Shown in pieces: positions 28,790 to 40,370 of a DNA stretch of 64,000 bases. The stretch's first letter is position 1; each line of letters starts with the position of its first letter. The notes under the pieces were generated by a model that did not search any database, was not told the origin of the DNA, and saw only the letters and a program-made list of their open reading frames with translations. The position numbers and the translations under genes are program-made. This DNA comes from Ichthyophis bannanicus (Eukaryota; Chordata; Amphibia; Gymnophiona; Ichthyophiidae), in the NCBI GenBank assembly GCA_033557465.1, contig CM066033.1, forward strand, positions 710,445,637 through 710,509,636, read 5' to 3'.

Positions 28790-29362
28790 TGCCGCTTTGG
28801 ATACAAATGAGAGAGTACCAGAGTTATGGGATGACATCAAAAACGTTGTGCTCAAAGAAAGTGAGAAGTCTCTACAAAAAGTGAAAAAGCAAAAATGGTC
28901 AAAATGGATGACCAAAGAAACTCTGAAAATTGCCCAGAAATGCAGAGAAGCTAAAGCCAGAGGTGAAAAAAGCAATCACAGAACTTAGATTTCCAACATG
29001 CAGCAAGACGAGACAAGGAGAAGTGCTACAATGTTGCATGCAAGGAAATAGAATCAGAAATTATTAGAAGAACAAGATCAACTTTCCTAACTCTGAGAGT
29101 TAAAGAGAAAATTCCAGCCTTCAATTTGAATACTAGATGATGCTCAAGGATCCATGTTGAATGATACTAAGAAGATCAGGAAAAAGTGAAAAGAATATAC
29201 AGTCATTATACCATAAAGATCAAGTGGACCAACAGCCGTTTCATCCTGACCATTATGATCAGGAACCATTGGTGATAAAACAAGAAGTTGAAGAAGCACT
29301 GAAAACATTATTAAAGAACAAAGCACCGGGTATTGATGGCATTCTCATTTGCCATTGTACAC
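28790..29362 (+). pseudogene. RTE-type LINE, 5' segment
   Basis: Plus-strand pieces read QKVKKQKWSKWMTKETLKIAQKCREAKARG (28,860-28,970), then KSEKNIQSLYHKDQ, then EEALKTLLKNKAPGIDGI (29,290-29,345). The last is the NKAPGIDGI-type box before the RT fingers of RTE and related LINEs. Frames shift between pieces. The LTR element at 29,363 cuts in just after this box, and the LINE resumes at 33,951. Confidence 0.75.
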
Positions 29363-29824
29363 TGTGAGCGGGCAGGACACAAACCCCCATGGAGCCAGGC
29401 AGAGGGTTAAAGTAAAAATGCTTTATTTATAGGGAGTTCACAGCAGTAGCAGTTCTCCCCTCTTCCAAAGTTCTTCACTCTGAGTTCACAGCAGTAACAG
29501 AGAAACAGTTCTCCCCTCCCCCAAAGTTCCTGCACCCTGGGTTTCACAGCATTACTACCACAAGCCTGTTGACCAATGTGGAAACACCCCAGCTTCTATC
29601 TTCCCATAGTGTCTCCTTAGAGGTAGGTGGTCACTCCGTACTCTGGAACACCTCGGGCTCTTCTTTCCCCCTCTCTTGTCTCTTCCCTCACGGTTAAAAG
29701 GGTCATCCCTGGCCACACCCTTCTCAGGCATATTCAAGATGGGTTCCTTAAAGGAGCATGTCCTTAGTCTGACTGGAGGTATATCAGTATGGGGGATGGG
29801 GCGCTTTTCGTACACTCCATCACA
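29363..29824 (-). repeat. 3' LTR of the Gypsy-type element
   Basis: Minus sense begins TGTGATGGAG and ends CGCTCACA, i.e. TG...CA. It matches the other LTR at high identity, for example tccttagaggtaggtggtca at 29,610 and 33,718. It contains near-repeats of cagttctcccctcccccaaa. Confidence 0.88.
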
Positions 29825-29829
29825 TATCC

Positions 29830-31332
29830 TCCCCTCAGCGCAACCCTATGAGGGTGAGCGTTCAGTGGCATCGGGGCACCCAAGCGAGACAGAAAGTCTT
29901 TGTTCAGATGTGCCTTGCCAGCCCAATGTTGGACCTCATAAAGAAAGGGTTGGAGGGCAAGGAACCAGCGCAGGATCCAACCGTTGGTGTCCTTATGTTG
30001 CACCAGCCAATTGAGCGGTTCATGATCCATGACCAACGTGAAGGGGCTACCCAGTAGATAATATTGGGATGTCCCTAGGGCCCATTTGATTGCCAGGGCC
30101 TCCTTCTCAATCGTAGCATACTTTTGTTCCCAGAGCAGCAACCTCTGGCTAATAGATGCCATCGGGTATTCTTTACTCTCCACATCCTGGGCCAGAATGG
30201 CCCCAAAATCCACCAATGAAGCGTCTGTCTGGATGATGAAGGGCCTTTATGAAGTCTGGGCTGACCAGGACCGGTCTAGAGCCAAAGACCTCCTCCAACT
30301 CAATAGTCCAGAGGATCTTGTCTGGAGCCTTCTTTTGGAGGAGCCAGGTCAAAGGTTTGGCGGTTGCCGCCATCTGCGGAATGAACCAGCGATAATATCC
30401 AACCATACCCAGAAAGGTCTGTACTTGTTTCTTATTCACAGGCACTGGAATTTGGGAAATGGCCTCCACCTTCTTGACTTGTGGCCATACTTGACCTTTC
30501 CCCATTGTATATCCTAGATATTGGGCCTCTTTGCCTCCCAGGAAGCATTTGCATGGGTTGGCCTTCAGGCCAGCCTTCCTCAGACTTATCAGCATGACCT
30601 GTAGATGGGACAAGTGCGTTCTCCAGCTGTGACTGTAGATTACGATGTCATCGAGGTAGACGGCTGCATATCACCCATGGGGTCTTAGTAGGTGATCGAC
30701 CAGGTGCAGGAACGTAGCAGGAGCTCCATGAAGCCAAAAAGGCAAGACTTGAAGTGAAATAGACTATAAGGCATTGAGAATGCGGTCTTCTCCCTGGCGG
30801 CTGGCGGCCAGTGTTAGGGGAATCTGCCAATAGCCCTTTATCGGATCCAATGTTAAAATAAATCAGGCTCCCCCGAGGTGCTCAATAAGATCATCCACCC
30901 AGGGCATGGGATAAGCATTGCACTTCGAAACTGCATTTACTTTTTGGAAGTCGATGCAAAACCAGATGCTTCCATCCGGCTTAGGCACTAGCACAATGGG
31001 GGATGACCAGTCGCTTTGGGATTCTTCTATCACACCCAACTTCAGTATTTCTTCTACCTCCTTTGCCATGACTTGCTTCTGTGCTTCTGGGAGTTGTAGG
31101 GTTGTTGGCATACCACCACGCCGGGATTCGTGATAATATCGTGGTAGGCAAGGTGGGTACGTCCTGGAACCTGGGAGAACACATCCTTATTCCTCTGGAC
31201 CAGCTGTTCTAAGTCCCCCTTCTTGGTAATTGTCAGGTGTTCTCTGAACAGAACTTGGCTCAGTTCAGAGGACTGCTGTACGATGGGCCCAAACTCCTCT
31301 TCATGGACCATTGTTTCAGGGCTGGAGTACAC
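29830..31332 (-). pseudogene. Gypsy-type RT and RNase H, broken
   Basis: The N-terminal lead VFSQVPGRTHLAYHDIIT (about 31,180) precedes the RT blocks EEILKLGVIEESQSDWSSPIVLVPKPDGS and FCIDFQKVNAVS. The catalytic box reads YLDDIVIYS near 30,650. The thumb has QVQTFLGMVGYYRWFIPQM. RNase H has EKEALAIKWAL, then FTLVMDHEPLNWL, and ends GKAHLNKDFLSRLG. These are Ty3/Gypsy motifs. The pieces lie in more than one frame. It directly follows the integrase C-terminus with no room for another domain. Confidence 0.85.
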
Positions 31333-32442
31333 TTCTTCAGAAGACTGACATGGTAGATCACCAGCTTTTTCCTTTTAACCGGTTGCGCAACCTTGTAATT
31401 GATGGACGCCATCTGTTCAATGACTTTATATGGGCCCTGCCATTTACAAAAGAGTTTACTCTCCAAGACCGGGAGTAACAGCAGCACCCGATCCCTGGGC
31501 TGGAAGGTATGCTGCACTGTCCCCGATTATAGCCCTGGCTTGACTCTCCTGGGCTTTCTCCAGGTTCTTTCTGGCTGATACTCTCACTTTCTTTATACAG
31601 TCCTGCATTTGCAGGACATAATCCACTAGATTCCGGCTGGGGTTGGGTTCTTTTTCCCATGTCTCTCGTAGTATCTGCATGATCATTTGGGGCTATTGAC
31701 AGTACAGCAACTCAAAAGAGGAAAACTCAGTCGAGCTCTGGGGTACTTCCCTGATAGCAAACAGATCCCAGTCTTTCCCCTCTTCATTCACAAACTTCAA
31801 CATCTGTTTTAATGTTTTATTGACGCGCTCGACCAGGCCATCGGTTTGGGGATGATATACCGAGGTCCGCAAGGTTTTGACCTTCAATAGATTGCACAAT
31901 TCTTTCAATACACGAGAGAAAACAGTATTCCTTGGTCTGTAAGTATTTCAGCTGGGATCCCCAGTCGAGAAAACATCTCCCAAAGAGCATTGGCTAATGC
32001 AGTGGTCCGTGTATTTCACATGGCTATCACTTCCAGGTACCGTGTGGTATAGTCCATGACTACTAGGATGAATCTATTTCCCCGGGGAGTACCTCCAGTG
32101 GTCCCACCAAATCCATTGCAACCCTTTCAAATGGGGTCTCGACAGTGGGCATGAGCACAAGGGGGGCAGGTCTAACTCTTATTGGACTGTGAAGTTGGCA
32201 GGTAGGACAGGACTGGCAAAAGAGCTGCTCCTGCTTGTAAAGCCCCAACCAGTAAAACTGAGCCAGGATCCGCTCTTGTCCATCTCCAGGTGCCCCTCCA
32301 AGGGATGACTATGAGCAAACTCCATTATATGCCGACAATAGGCTTGGGGAACCACTAACTGCTCCAGCTCTTCTCCCTCTATTGTTCCCTGGGTAACCCT
32401 ATAAAGGATGTCCTGCCATACTAAAAAGTAGGGAGAAGCCAT
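31270..32442 (-). pseudogene. Gypsy-type integrase, broken, located upstream of RT
   Basis: The zinc-binding start has CRHIMEFAHSHPLEGHLEMDK and later CQSCPTCQLHSP (H2C2 type). The catalytic core starts PFERVAMDLVGPLEVLP (first Asp) and ends SVYHPQTDGLVERVNKTLKQML (last Glu). The C-terminal part has FQPRDRVLLLLP and CKWQGPYKVIEQ, a GPY/F-like module. Frames shift between 32,250, 31,900 and 31,510. Its position between protease and RT is the unusual point. Confidence 0.85.
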
Positions 32443-32449
32443 CAGGGAA

Positions 32450-32829
32450 GGGTCCAGGCTGTCTACTGGGGTCCTTTCTAACTCATGAACTTGATTCTAG
32501 TCATTCTTAAGGGTGTTAACTTCCCTTTGTTTTTTATTTTAAATTGGCCCGGGTTTCCCATACCAGCCACCCCCATGGGCGGTTCTAGTCTCCCAGGGCC
32601 TCCTGTTGGGGTGCTAGGTTCCCCCAAGACTCATCTACAGCATCCTCTGGGGTACTCCCCTCCTCCATGGAGCTCTCATTCATAGCCGCCCCTATATGTG
32701 CATTATGGCAAGCTCTTTCCCACTGATGTTGCCTCCTGGACTTGGGGCTCTTGGGGTTCCTGACAAATAAATCCGGGTCTTCTAAAGGGAAATGTTATGG
32801 GAAGTCCTCCTTTCCCACGGTCCTAGACG
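32450..32829 (-). other. Linker between protease and integrase
   Basis: About 380 bases inside the LTR element with no clear domain. A spacer or a decayed part of pol. Confidence 0.4.
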
Positions 32830-33457
32830 TCCATGAATTTAGGGAAGTCCCGGCCTAAAACCACTGGATAGGTCAGGTGGGGCATGACCACTGCTTCCAG
32901 GGTCTCCGTCCGGCAGCCGTTTTTAGCTTCACTTGCATCGTCAGATAGGCCCGCTGATCACCATGGACGCAACTTAGGTTCTCATAATTAATTTGATGTG
33001 TAGTCCTGGTGTCCCTGCTGACAAGGGTTCTTATACTTCCCGAGACCATGAAGGCTTGCAGGTGAGAGCCCAAGTTCCACTGGTATTACAAACAACCTGT
33101 GGCTCATTGGGGACGCTTCCAGAATAGCGCACTCATGTGAGGCCATAACATGTGTGTCCATGGGTGCCCCCATTTCTATGGGGCACTTGCAGGCATACTG
33201 TAGTGACCTTTTCCTCTGCACCTGAAGCAGTTCATATAGCCAGCCCCAGCTGTTTGGGCGTCTGGGGAGTGTGGAATCTTTGGTGCAGTGGTCCTTCTCA
33301 ATGTCTGGCCCCCTTGAGATCCAACCGGCATTGTCCCCCTCATCCTGGGTGTCTCAGCTACTGACTGTGCTTCATAAAAGCCTTCTGCTATCTCTACAGC
33401 AGTGTCCAGGGTTATTTTGGCAAACTGGTACACCCACTGTCTCATAGGGGAAAACAA
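32830..33457 (-). pseudogene. Gag C-terminus and protease remnant
   Basis: The gag piece has MRQWVYQFAKITLDTAVEIAEGFYEAQ and a knuckle-like CFRCRGKGHYS. The last Cys of the knuckle falls into the next frame (YACKC), so there is a frame change there. The protease is seen as LQAFMVSGSIRTLVSRD, where the family has Asp-Ser-Gly (here Val replaces Asp), and about 190 bases further on as a YPVVLGRDFP-like block. Inactive. Confidence 0.7.
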
Positions 33458-33489
33458 GCCTTCTAAAAATTGTTCGAGCAGGACGATCT

Positions 33490-33950
33490 TGGCTACTTCT
33501 CCCCTACCTCAAAGTTCCTTCACTCTGGGTTTCACAGGTTTAGCACAGAAATAGTTCTCCCCTCCCCTGAAGTTCCTTCACTCTGGTTTTCACAGCAGTA
33601 GCAGAAAAACAGTTCTCCCCTCCCCCAAAGTTCCTGCACTCTGGGTTTCACAGCATTACTACTACAAGCCTGCTGACCAACGTGGAAACACCCCAGCTCC
33701 TACCTTCCCATAGTGTCTCCTTAGAGGTAGGTGGTCACTCCGTACTCTGGAACACCTCGGGCTCTTCTTTCCTCTTTTCTGTCTGTTCCCTCGTGTTTAA
33801 AAGGTCGTCCCCGGCCACACCTTTCCCAGGCATGTTCAAGCCAGGTTCCGTAAAGGGGCCAGGCTTCTGGTGCTTAAAGGGACATGTTCTTAGTCTGGCT
33901 GGAGGTATATCAGTATGGGGGATGGGGAGCTTCTCATACACCCCATCACA
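33490..33950 (-). repeat. 5' LTR of the Gypsy-type element, incomplete
   Basis: Matches 29,455-29,824 with substitutions and a 24-base length difference near 33,850. The roughly 90 bases nearest the element interior are missing, together with the primer-binding site, which points to an internal deletion. Confidence 0.85.
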
Positions 33951-35340
33951 TCATTGAAGTATTACAGCAATCGGATGGGGCTGTTACCATACTTGCAAGG
34001 TTCTGCCAGGAAATCTGGAAGACAATATCATGGCCAACTGACTGGAAAAGATCTGTGGTTATATCAATACTGAAGCAAGGTAATATGACTAATCGTGGAA
34101 ATGATTGCACAATCGCTCTGATTCCACATGCCAGCAAGATTCTACTCAAGATCATCCAGCAGAGACTACAATCATACCTAGAATGAGAACTGCCTGAAGT
34201 GCAAGCAGGATTCAGGAAAGGGTGAGGCTTATCATCATGGATGTGCGATGGATTCTTGAAAAGACAAAAGAATACCAAAAGGATATCTATATATGTTTTA
34301 TTGGCTACAGCACGGCTTTTGACTGTGCAAACCATGAGAAACTCTGGGCCACATTAAGACGCATGGGTATACCAGAATACATGATAGTTTTCTTGCACAA
34401 CCTTTACATTGATCAAGAAGCAACAATTTGAACGGAACTAGGAGAAACAGAATGTTTTAAAATTAGCAAAGGAGCATGACAAGGCTGCACACTTTCCTCC
34501 TACATGTTTCATTTATATGAGAAGAAATCATCAGAGAAGACAGACTGTATGAAGACAACCGAGGTGTGAAGATTGGTGGAAGACTCATCAACAACCTTTG
34601 CTATGCTGAGGACACCATAATACTGGCTGAAAGTGAAGACAATCTGAAACATTTGCTTCTCTAGATCAAGGAACATAGTCTTAAAATGGGCCTGCACCTT
34701 AATGTAAAGAAGATCCTGATAACTGGCAAAATCAATAAGTCCATCATTGATGGAGAAGAAATTGAAATGGACAACTTTAGCCTGCTTGGATCAATATCAA
34801 TAAAGAAAAGACAAGCAGTCAAGAAATCTGATGACACATTGCTCTTGCCAGGATGGCTATGAAGGACCTAGACAAGATTCTCAAGAGCAGAGATGTCTCT
34901 CCCCATGCAAAGATTCAACTTGTCCAAGCCATGGTATTTTTTATAACTTCTTATGGATGCTAACGTTGGACAATGAAAAAGATAGACAGGAAGATAATCA
35001 ATGGTGCTGGTGAAGAATACTGTGTATACCATGGACTGCCCAAGGAACAAACTAGTCAGTACTAGAGGAGATCAAACCAAAGCTTTCTTTAGAAACTCAG
35101 ATGACACGACTTTGACTTTCATACTTTGGACACATCATGCAAAGAAAGAAATCATTAGAGAAAGACATCATGCTTAGCAAGGTTGAAGGTGAACACAAAA
35201 GAGGAAGGCCAGCAGTGCAGTGATAAGATGGATCAATACAAAAACAGATGCTAAGGATTCCACTGACTGAAGACCAGTTTAGGACAGCTATCCAGAAAGT
35301 TGCCATGAGTAGTCACCGACTTGATGGCACTTAACAACAC
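33951..35340 (+). pseudogene. RTE-type LINE, 3' segment with RT and 3' end
   Basis: Continuation of the LINE at 28,790. Readable RT blocks: ARFCQEIWKTISWPTDWKRSVVISILKQGN, then IALIPHASKILLKIIQQRLQSYL, then DIYICFIGYSTAFDCANHEKLWATLRRMGIPEYM, a QGCTLSS block, and YAEDTI in place of the YADD box. The 3' terminus reads gtcaccgacttgatggcact followed by taacaacac, which is the typical end of RTE/BovB-type elements. Many stops; not functional. Confidence 0.8.
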
Positions 35341-35830
35341 TATAATATTTTGGTTCAGAAAATACATGTATATTTAATAAGGAGTGCTGTGAATGCACGC
35401 TTTGCTAGTAAAATTTGAAGAAAAGAATCCTTTAGGTAAAGTGAATGATAATATGTAAAGTAAGTGTGCAAGTTGAATGCATATTTCATCAAGAGATAAT
35501 TGGAATAAAATGGTTTACCTATTCTGGACTTTGTAGGGCTGTCTTTGGAGTGGGGTCCCTGAGGCAATAGAGAAACGTGCCATGTTAGACTCCACAATGC
35601 TACTCCAAGATCCCTACAAGTCAAGCATTATTGTTTCAATATAGAAAGGGTTCACAAATGGTTATATATTTAAAAAAGGGGGGGGGGGCTTGATGACCAA
35701 TGATAATGCCAAGAGAATTTTTCCAGGGGAAAGTTCTGAGGTCCCTTCCTCTAAACAATATTCAACACTCACTGTTTTTTCATCACATGCAGTAGTGTGT
35801 TATCCCACGATTCTTTGAAATTGGGTTTAC
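35341..35830. other. Unassigned spacer
   Basis: About 490 bases with a poly-G run near 35,680. Nothing recognised. Confidence 0.4.
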
Positions 35831-35834
35831 AAAA

Positions 35835-36230
35835 TTCTTCTAGCTACATGCCATTTCGAAAGATAAGAATTGGAAAGTATTAAACAAGAATACGATCTAG
35901 AAGCAAACATCTCAGGTGACCTGGAAGAAGCCCATCAATGCGATAAAGCAACAAGAAAACTGACAGTATACTTGATGGCATAAGTAGAGATATTATCAGC
36001 AGAACAAAAGGAGATAATTTGGGGCTTTGTATAGATCATTTCTGGGACACCATCTTGAGTACTATTTTAGTTCCAGTTGTGGATGGAAGCAATTCAGAAA
36101 AGGCCTACCAAATGATACAAGGCCCATAAAGGAGGTCTTAAGATGCTCAATATGTACTTGCTAAAGGGAAGAAAGATAAAGGGATATATAGGTCAAGAGA
36201 CAACATATGGCTTTTCAGCAACTCCCTTTG
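35835..36230 (+). pseudogene. CR1-group LINE 3' fragment
   Basis: It starts with tagctacatgccattt, nearly identical to 28,085. It continues through a stretch corresponding to the RT end and 3' region of CR1-group LINEs (tagatcatttctgggacacc, then gaaaaggcctaccaaatgat). No frame is intact. Confidence 0.6.
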
Positions 36231-36509
36231 ACTAAATTAATTTGAATGTCTGTTGATGGGACTGATACTTGGCCCACAAATGAGACTCCAGATGCTGCAG
36301 GTAAAATTTGGAGGAGTTGAAGCTATGGAGTTGGCTTTTCTTCTCTCATTCTTTTCAATTGGTGCTTGTGCTCACTTGTTTAATGATAAGGGAATATATG
36401 ATGTAGGGATCCTTTCAGGATCCTCTTTAATCTGGTATGCTCCTGTGTTCAGGACCATCTAACTCAGATAAAAGGTGCATGCCATCCTACTGTATCAACC
36501 CCTTTGGAA

Positions 36510-36645
36510 ATTCATTTTCTTTATTTATTTAACATTTGTATACCACATTTTCCACATGATCAAGCGCAGTTTACAAATAACAGTGTAAATTGTACAGAAA
36601 CAAGTACAAATTCTGTTACAGGGAATGCTATAAGAACTATATACA
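36510..36645 (-). mobile_element. SINE or LINE tail fragment, antisense
   Basis: tttatttatttaacatttg followed by tataccacatttt and caagcgcagtttac is the reverse of the ataaagcggtata tail seen in the SINEs. No tRNA head was found. Confidence 0.55.
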
Positions 36646-36899
36646 TAGAAGCTGATACAATTTTAAATTATGTACATAAATGCGTGTTGATCATATTTGC
36701 CCTTATTTAAACCCCAGGATCCTAGTGTGTGCTAGTAGCGTAATGTACAGAGAGAGTGTTGTTTAGTATATTAGTGGCCCAGCTTTGGGGCCTATGTTTA
36801 CTTTTGTATCCAATGTGAAGACTCCTTTAAACTCAATTTCTGCGTGTGAAGTGTGTATACAAGTCAGAGGATATAGCTAACCCTTCTGCCTGTGTACTG

Positions 36900-37262
36900 G
36901 AGTGTGGATGAAGAAAAGGCTTGAATCATAAGCCTGAACATGCCAAGTAGGTAAAGTTCCTAGATGAAATTAATGACTGCTTCACGGAGTAGCTGGTTTG
37001 GGAACCCACTAGAGGAAAAGCTATTCTAGATCCAGTCATTTGTGAACACATGATTTGGAGTAGCAGCTAACTGTGTTGGGACTACTTGGCACTTGTGATC
37101 ATAATGTGATCAGGTTTAACTTAATAACTGGAGTGAGTACAAAAAGGAAATCTATTGTATCAGCATTTCATTTTCAAAAAGAAGACTATGATAAAATGAG
37201 GAAAATGGTTAGAAAAAGACTAAAAAAGGAGCAGTTGCAAAGGTGTGGAGGAACATTTTAGA
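36900..37262 (+). pseudogene. CR1-group LINE endonuclease C-terminus
   Basis: Plus-strand reading gives LVWEPTRGKAILDPVI and then GTCDHNVIRFNLI, the end of the apurinic-type endonuclease domain in CR1-group LINEs (the SDH motif is here CDH). KEDYDKMRKMVRKRLKK follows. It is probably the 5' part of the same LINE seen at 37,960-40,370. Confidence 0.7.
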
Positions 37263-37430
37263 AAGGATGTCCAAGTGCAATCTGGGATGTATATGTAGGA
37301 ATGTCTGAAAAAAAGCAGGCATGTCCAGGTGCAGACACTATTTCACAAATATGGACGCACCAAATATGTACGTCTGCAGGGGTGTCTACATACATGTCCC
37401 TAGAATAGTATTTCAGAACCTGGTTGTCTA

Positions 37431-37530
37431 GGAATCGCCTAATGGTTAGAATAGTGGGTTAGGATCATGAAAGCCAGGGTTCAAATCCCATTGCTGCTAT
37501 CATTGTGATGGTGCAGAGTACCGGGGATGA
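37431..37530 (+). mobile_element. SINE head fragment
   Basis: tcgcctaatggttagaata (A box) and gggttcaaatccc (B box) are spaced as in a tRNA gene. The body and tail after about 37,530 are not recognisable. Confidence 0.7.
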
Positions 37531-37959
37531 TGTGCTATCTCCTCTACACCTTCTGGATGTTTTTCAGCCAAAACAAGCATTTTCTCGATGCTTATTCGTG
37601 CCTGGAGCAGGTCTAAACTTAGACGCGACTTCAGACATCCAGGACATTTCTGAGATCAGGCAGTGATGGCCAGGTTCCTAGGAACCCCCAGCCATGCCTC
37701 CATCATATCCCTCTTGTTTGAACTTGGATCTCTCTCTCTGGGTACATCCACAGACCCAGCTTTTAAAATAGCTCTGGAGAAGACTCTGTGCTTTGGACGT
37801 CTCTATACCCATTTTTAGACATCCAAAACATGAATAGGGCTTCCAGAACAATGCCAAAGAGTTTATATCAGGCATAGACATTGCTTAAAAATATGATCTT
37901 AGAAGCCCAAACCAAATATATCTCATGCATTAAGAAAGGTGGAAGGAAGGCCGGCATTG

Positions 37960-38274
37960 TTATAAGTAAGGTGAGATGAAAGAGGCAATTAGAGTCAAAA
38001 ATATCTTTCACAAAATGGAAAAAGGAACTAAATAAAATAAAATAAAATAAAATATGAAACAGCTAAGCACTGGCAAGTTAAATGCAAAGTATTGACAAGG
38101 AAAGTAAAAAAAAATTGAAAAAAAGCTTGCTACAGAAACAAACTTGCAGTAAACACTTTTTCAGATTCATTCAAAGCAAGAAGCCTGATAAGGAGTCAGT
38201 TGGACCATTAGATGATCAAAGGGTAAAAGATGCACTTAGGCAGGACAAGGCCATAGCCAAAAATCTACAGGGCA
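37960..38274 (+). pseudogene. CR1-group LINE, region before RT
   Basis: Reading KHFFRFIQSKKPDKESVGPL then AIAKNLQGMF, parallel to the linker between endonuclease and RT in CR1-group LINEs. It is broken off by a MITE within the block that normally reads FFASVFT. Confidence 0.65.
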
Positions 38275-38607
38275 TGTTTACTAAGTCTCATGCCAGTAAC
38301 ACATGTGAGCCATGTTACCAGCATGGGACTTTGAGCTAACTGCAGTTACCATGCTTCAATGCAGCAAACTGGCCACAGGTGCAATTAACACCACCCACTG
38401 AGGTGACATTTGTAGCCCATGCTACCTGCACTCAGTACAGGTAGACTGGGTGCAACTAACACCTGCGCTAACTGCACCATACTGGAAATGCCTCCATCCT
38501 GCACATTTGCCAACACATACTACCAGGGTAGCATGGTTTTTTTGGCACGGGATCCCACGCCACAACAAACACACATGCTAACCCCATGCTTTCTTTTAGT
38601 AAACATG
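38275..38607. mobile_element. MITE inserted in the LINE
   Basis: Bounded by catgtttactaa on the left and ttagtaaacatg on the right, an exact inverted pair. It interrupts the LINE frame between its NLQGMF and FTEE parts. The interior repeats the words gctaactgca and catgctaac, with no ORF. Superfamily not determined. Confidence 0.6.
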
Positions 38608-39700
38608 CACCTAAATGAATTTTTGCTTTGGTCTTTACTGAGGAAGCTACCCTTGCCAGAAAAGCTATTTAGAAGTGATAAATCTGAAGAGCTGAATCAT
38701 ATTTCAGTGAACCTGTCAAATGCAGAAGAACAAATTAACAAACAAAAGAGTAGAAAATCTCTTGGACCAGATGATATACACTCAAGAGTGCAGAAAGAAC
38801 TCAAAATGAAACTGCAGTATTACTATTAATAATTTTTAACCTATCATTAAAATCATCCACAATACCTGAAAACTGGAAGGTAGCCAACATAATGCCAATT
38901 TTTAAAAAGGGCTCCAGGGTGATCCAGGAAACTACAGACCAGTGATCCTGCCATCAGTGCCAGGCAAAATTTTGGAAATTATTATAAAGAACAAAATTAC
39001 TGAACATAAAGGCTGACTTGTTTAATGGGATAGAGTTAAAATGGATTTAGCCAAGGGACATCTTGCCTCACCAATCTGCTACATTTCTTTGATGGCATGG
39101 ATAAAGATGAGCCAGTTGATATAGTATATTAGACTTTCAGAAAATGTCTGACAAAAGTCCCAAATGAGAGATTTCTAAGGAAATTAAAAAGTCATGGCAT
39201 AGGAGGCCATGTCCTGTTGTAGACTGGGAACTGGCTAAAAGATGAAAAGAAACAGAGAGTAGGATTAAATGGGCAATTTTATCAATGGAGGAAGGTGAAT
39301 AGTGGATTACCCCAGGGATCAGTACTGGGACTGGTGCTTTTTAACATATTTGTAAATGATCTGGAATTGAAAACAGTGAATGAATGAGGTGATTAAATTT
39401 GCAGATGATGTCAAATTGTTCAAAGTTGTTAAATTGCATATGTATTATGAGAAATTGCAGGAGGACCATGTGAGACTGGACATCCAAATGGCAGATAAAA
39501 TTTAATGTGGACAAGTACAAAGTGATGCAGTTAGGGAAGAATAACCCAAACTATAGCGATACAATGCTAGGTTCCACATTAGGAATCACCACCCATGAAA
39601 AGGATCTACAATAGGTAACATCATGGATAAAACATTAAATTTTTGTTCAATGTGCAGCAGCAGCCAAAAACGCAAAAAACATTTTCTTCTGTTTTAAATA
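38608..39700 (+). pseudogene. CR1-group LINE reverse transcriptase, decayed
   Basis: Blocks in order: KSLGPDDIHSRVQKEL (38,755), STIPENWKVANIMPIFKKGS (38,850), then a decayed F-palm region. An [24 protein letters not shown] stretch lies near 39,300-39,360, followed by a FADDVKLF-like box near 39,400 and DKYKVMQLGKNNP near 39,510. Stops are frequent, so residues are quoted only as legible pieces. Confidence 0.75.
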
Positions 39701-39734
39701 TACTATTTCCTAGCTTCATGGCTTGTCCTATAGT

Positions 39735-40075
39735 ATTTTTTTGAAAGAGTAAACTATCAATTCATGTCTATCTGTTCCACTCCACTCAGGATTTTATAGA
39801 CCTCTATTATATATCTCCTCAGCATCTCTTCTCCAAGCTGAAGAACCCTAATCTCTTTAGCCTTTCCTCACAGGGGAGTTGTTCCATCCCCATTATTAGT
39901 TTGGTTGCCTTTCTCTGGCCCTTTTCAAATTCCACGATATCCTTTTTGAGATCCAAAGACTAAGATTACACACAATACTCAAAGATGTGGTCATACCATG
40001 GAGCTGTATGGCATTATGATATTCTTTGTTTTATTCTCTATTTTCTTCCTAATAATTCCTAACATTCTATTTTTT
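39735..40075 (-). repeat. Interspersed repeat, likely antisense LINE piece
   Basis: The sequence from gactcaggattttatagac-like words through agctgaagaaccctaatctc to cctaataattcctaacattc lies between the RT and 3' end of the LINE. It appears to be antisense LINE-derived sequence, a familiar class of CR1-related repeat. Related sequence flanks element D at 41,790-41,960. Confidence 0.5.
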
Positions 40076-40084
40076 TTCACGCAA

Positions 40085-40370
40085 CTCATAATTAAACTCT
40101 GAAATTCATTGCCAGAGGATGTGGTAAATGCAGTTAACACAGCTGAGTTTAAAAAAAAGGATTGGATGAGTTTCTGGAAGAAAGATTTGTAAACTGTTAA
40201 GGTGGACTTAGGAAAACCACTGCTTATTTCAGAAGGTAGACAACAGAACCGTGCAACTTTTTAGAAGCATGCCAGGTATTTGCGACCTGGATTTGCCACT
40301 GTTGGAAACAGAACTACTGAGCTTGATTGGTCTGACACAGTGTGGCAATTATGTTCTTATGATAGTGAGA
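40085..40370 (+). pseudogene. CR1-group LINE 3' end
   Basis: Contains the conserved C-terminal and 3' region: aactctgaaattcattgcc, then ggattggatgagtttctgg, gacctggatttgccactg, and ggtctgacacagtgtggc before the end. It belongs to the LINE at 36,900-39,700. Confidence 0.7.

Larger units (their letters stand above)
29363..33950 (-). mobile_element. Gypsy-type LTR retrotransposon with integrase before RT (Gmr1-like order)
   Basis: On the minus strand the order is partial 5' LTR (33,950-33,490), gag end with a zinc-knuckle-like block (33,457-33,176), protease (about 33,070-32,830), integrase (32,442-31,270), RT (31,332-30,640), RNase H (30,640-29,830), polypurine tract (ggggaggata, minus sense) and 3' LTR (29,824-29,363). 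Integrase upstream of RT is the Ty1/copia order, yet the RT and integrase sequences are Gypsy-like. Published Gmr1-like deuterostome elements combine exactly these traits. The gag N-terminus, primer-binding site and about 90 bases of the 5' LTR are missing. All ORFs are broken. I found no clear target duplication. Confidence 0.85.

Noticed and set aside
29150..29366. Target duplication for the Gypsy-type element
   Set aside because: The bases next to the two LTR ends (gtacac and tcattg) do not match, so none is claimed.
35675..35690. Poly-G runs here, at 19,229 and at 63,605 as possible G-quadruplex regulators
   Set aside because: Single homopolymer runs in repeat DNA without a nearby gene; no reason to assign function.
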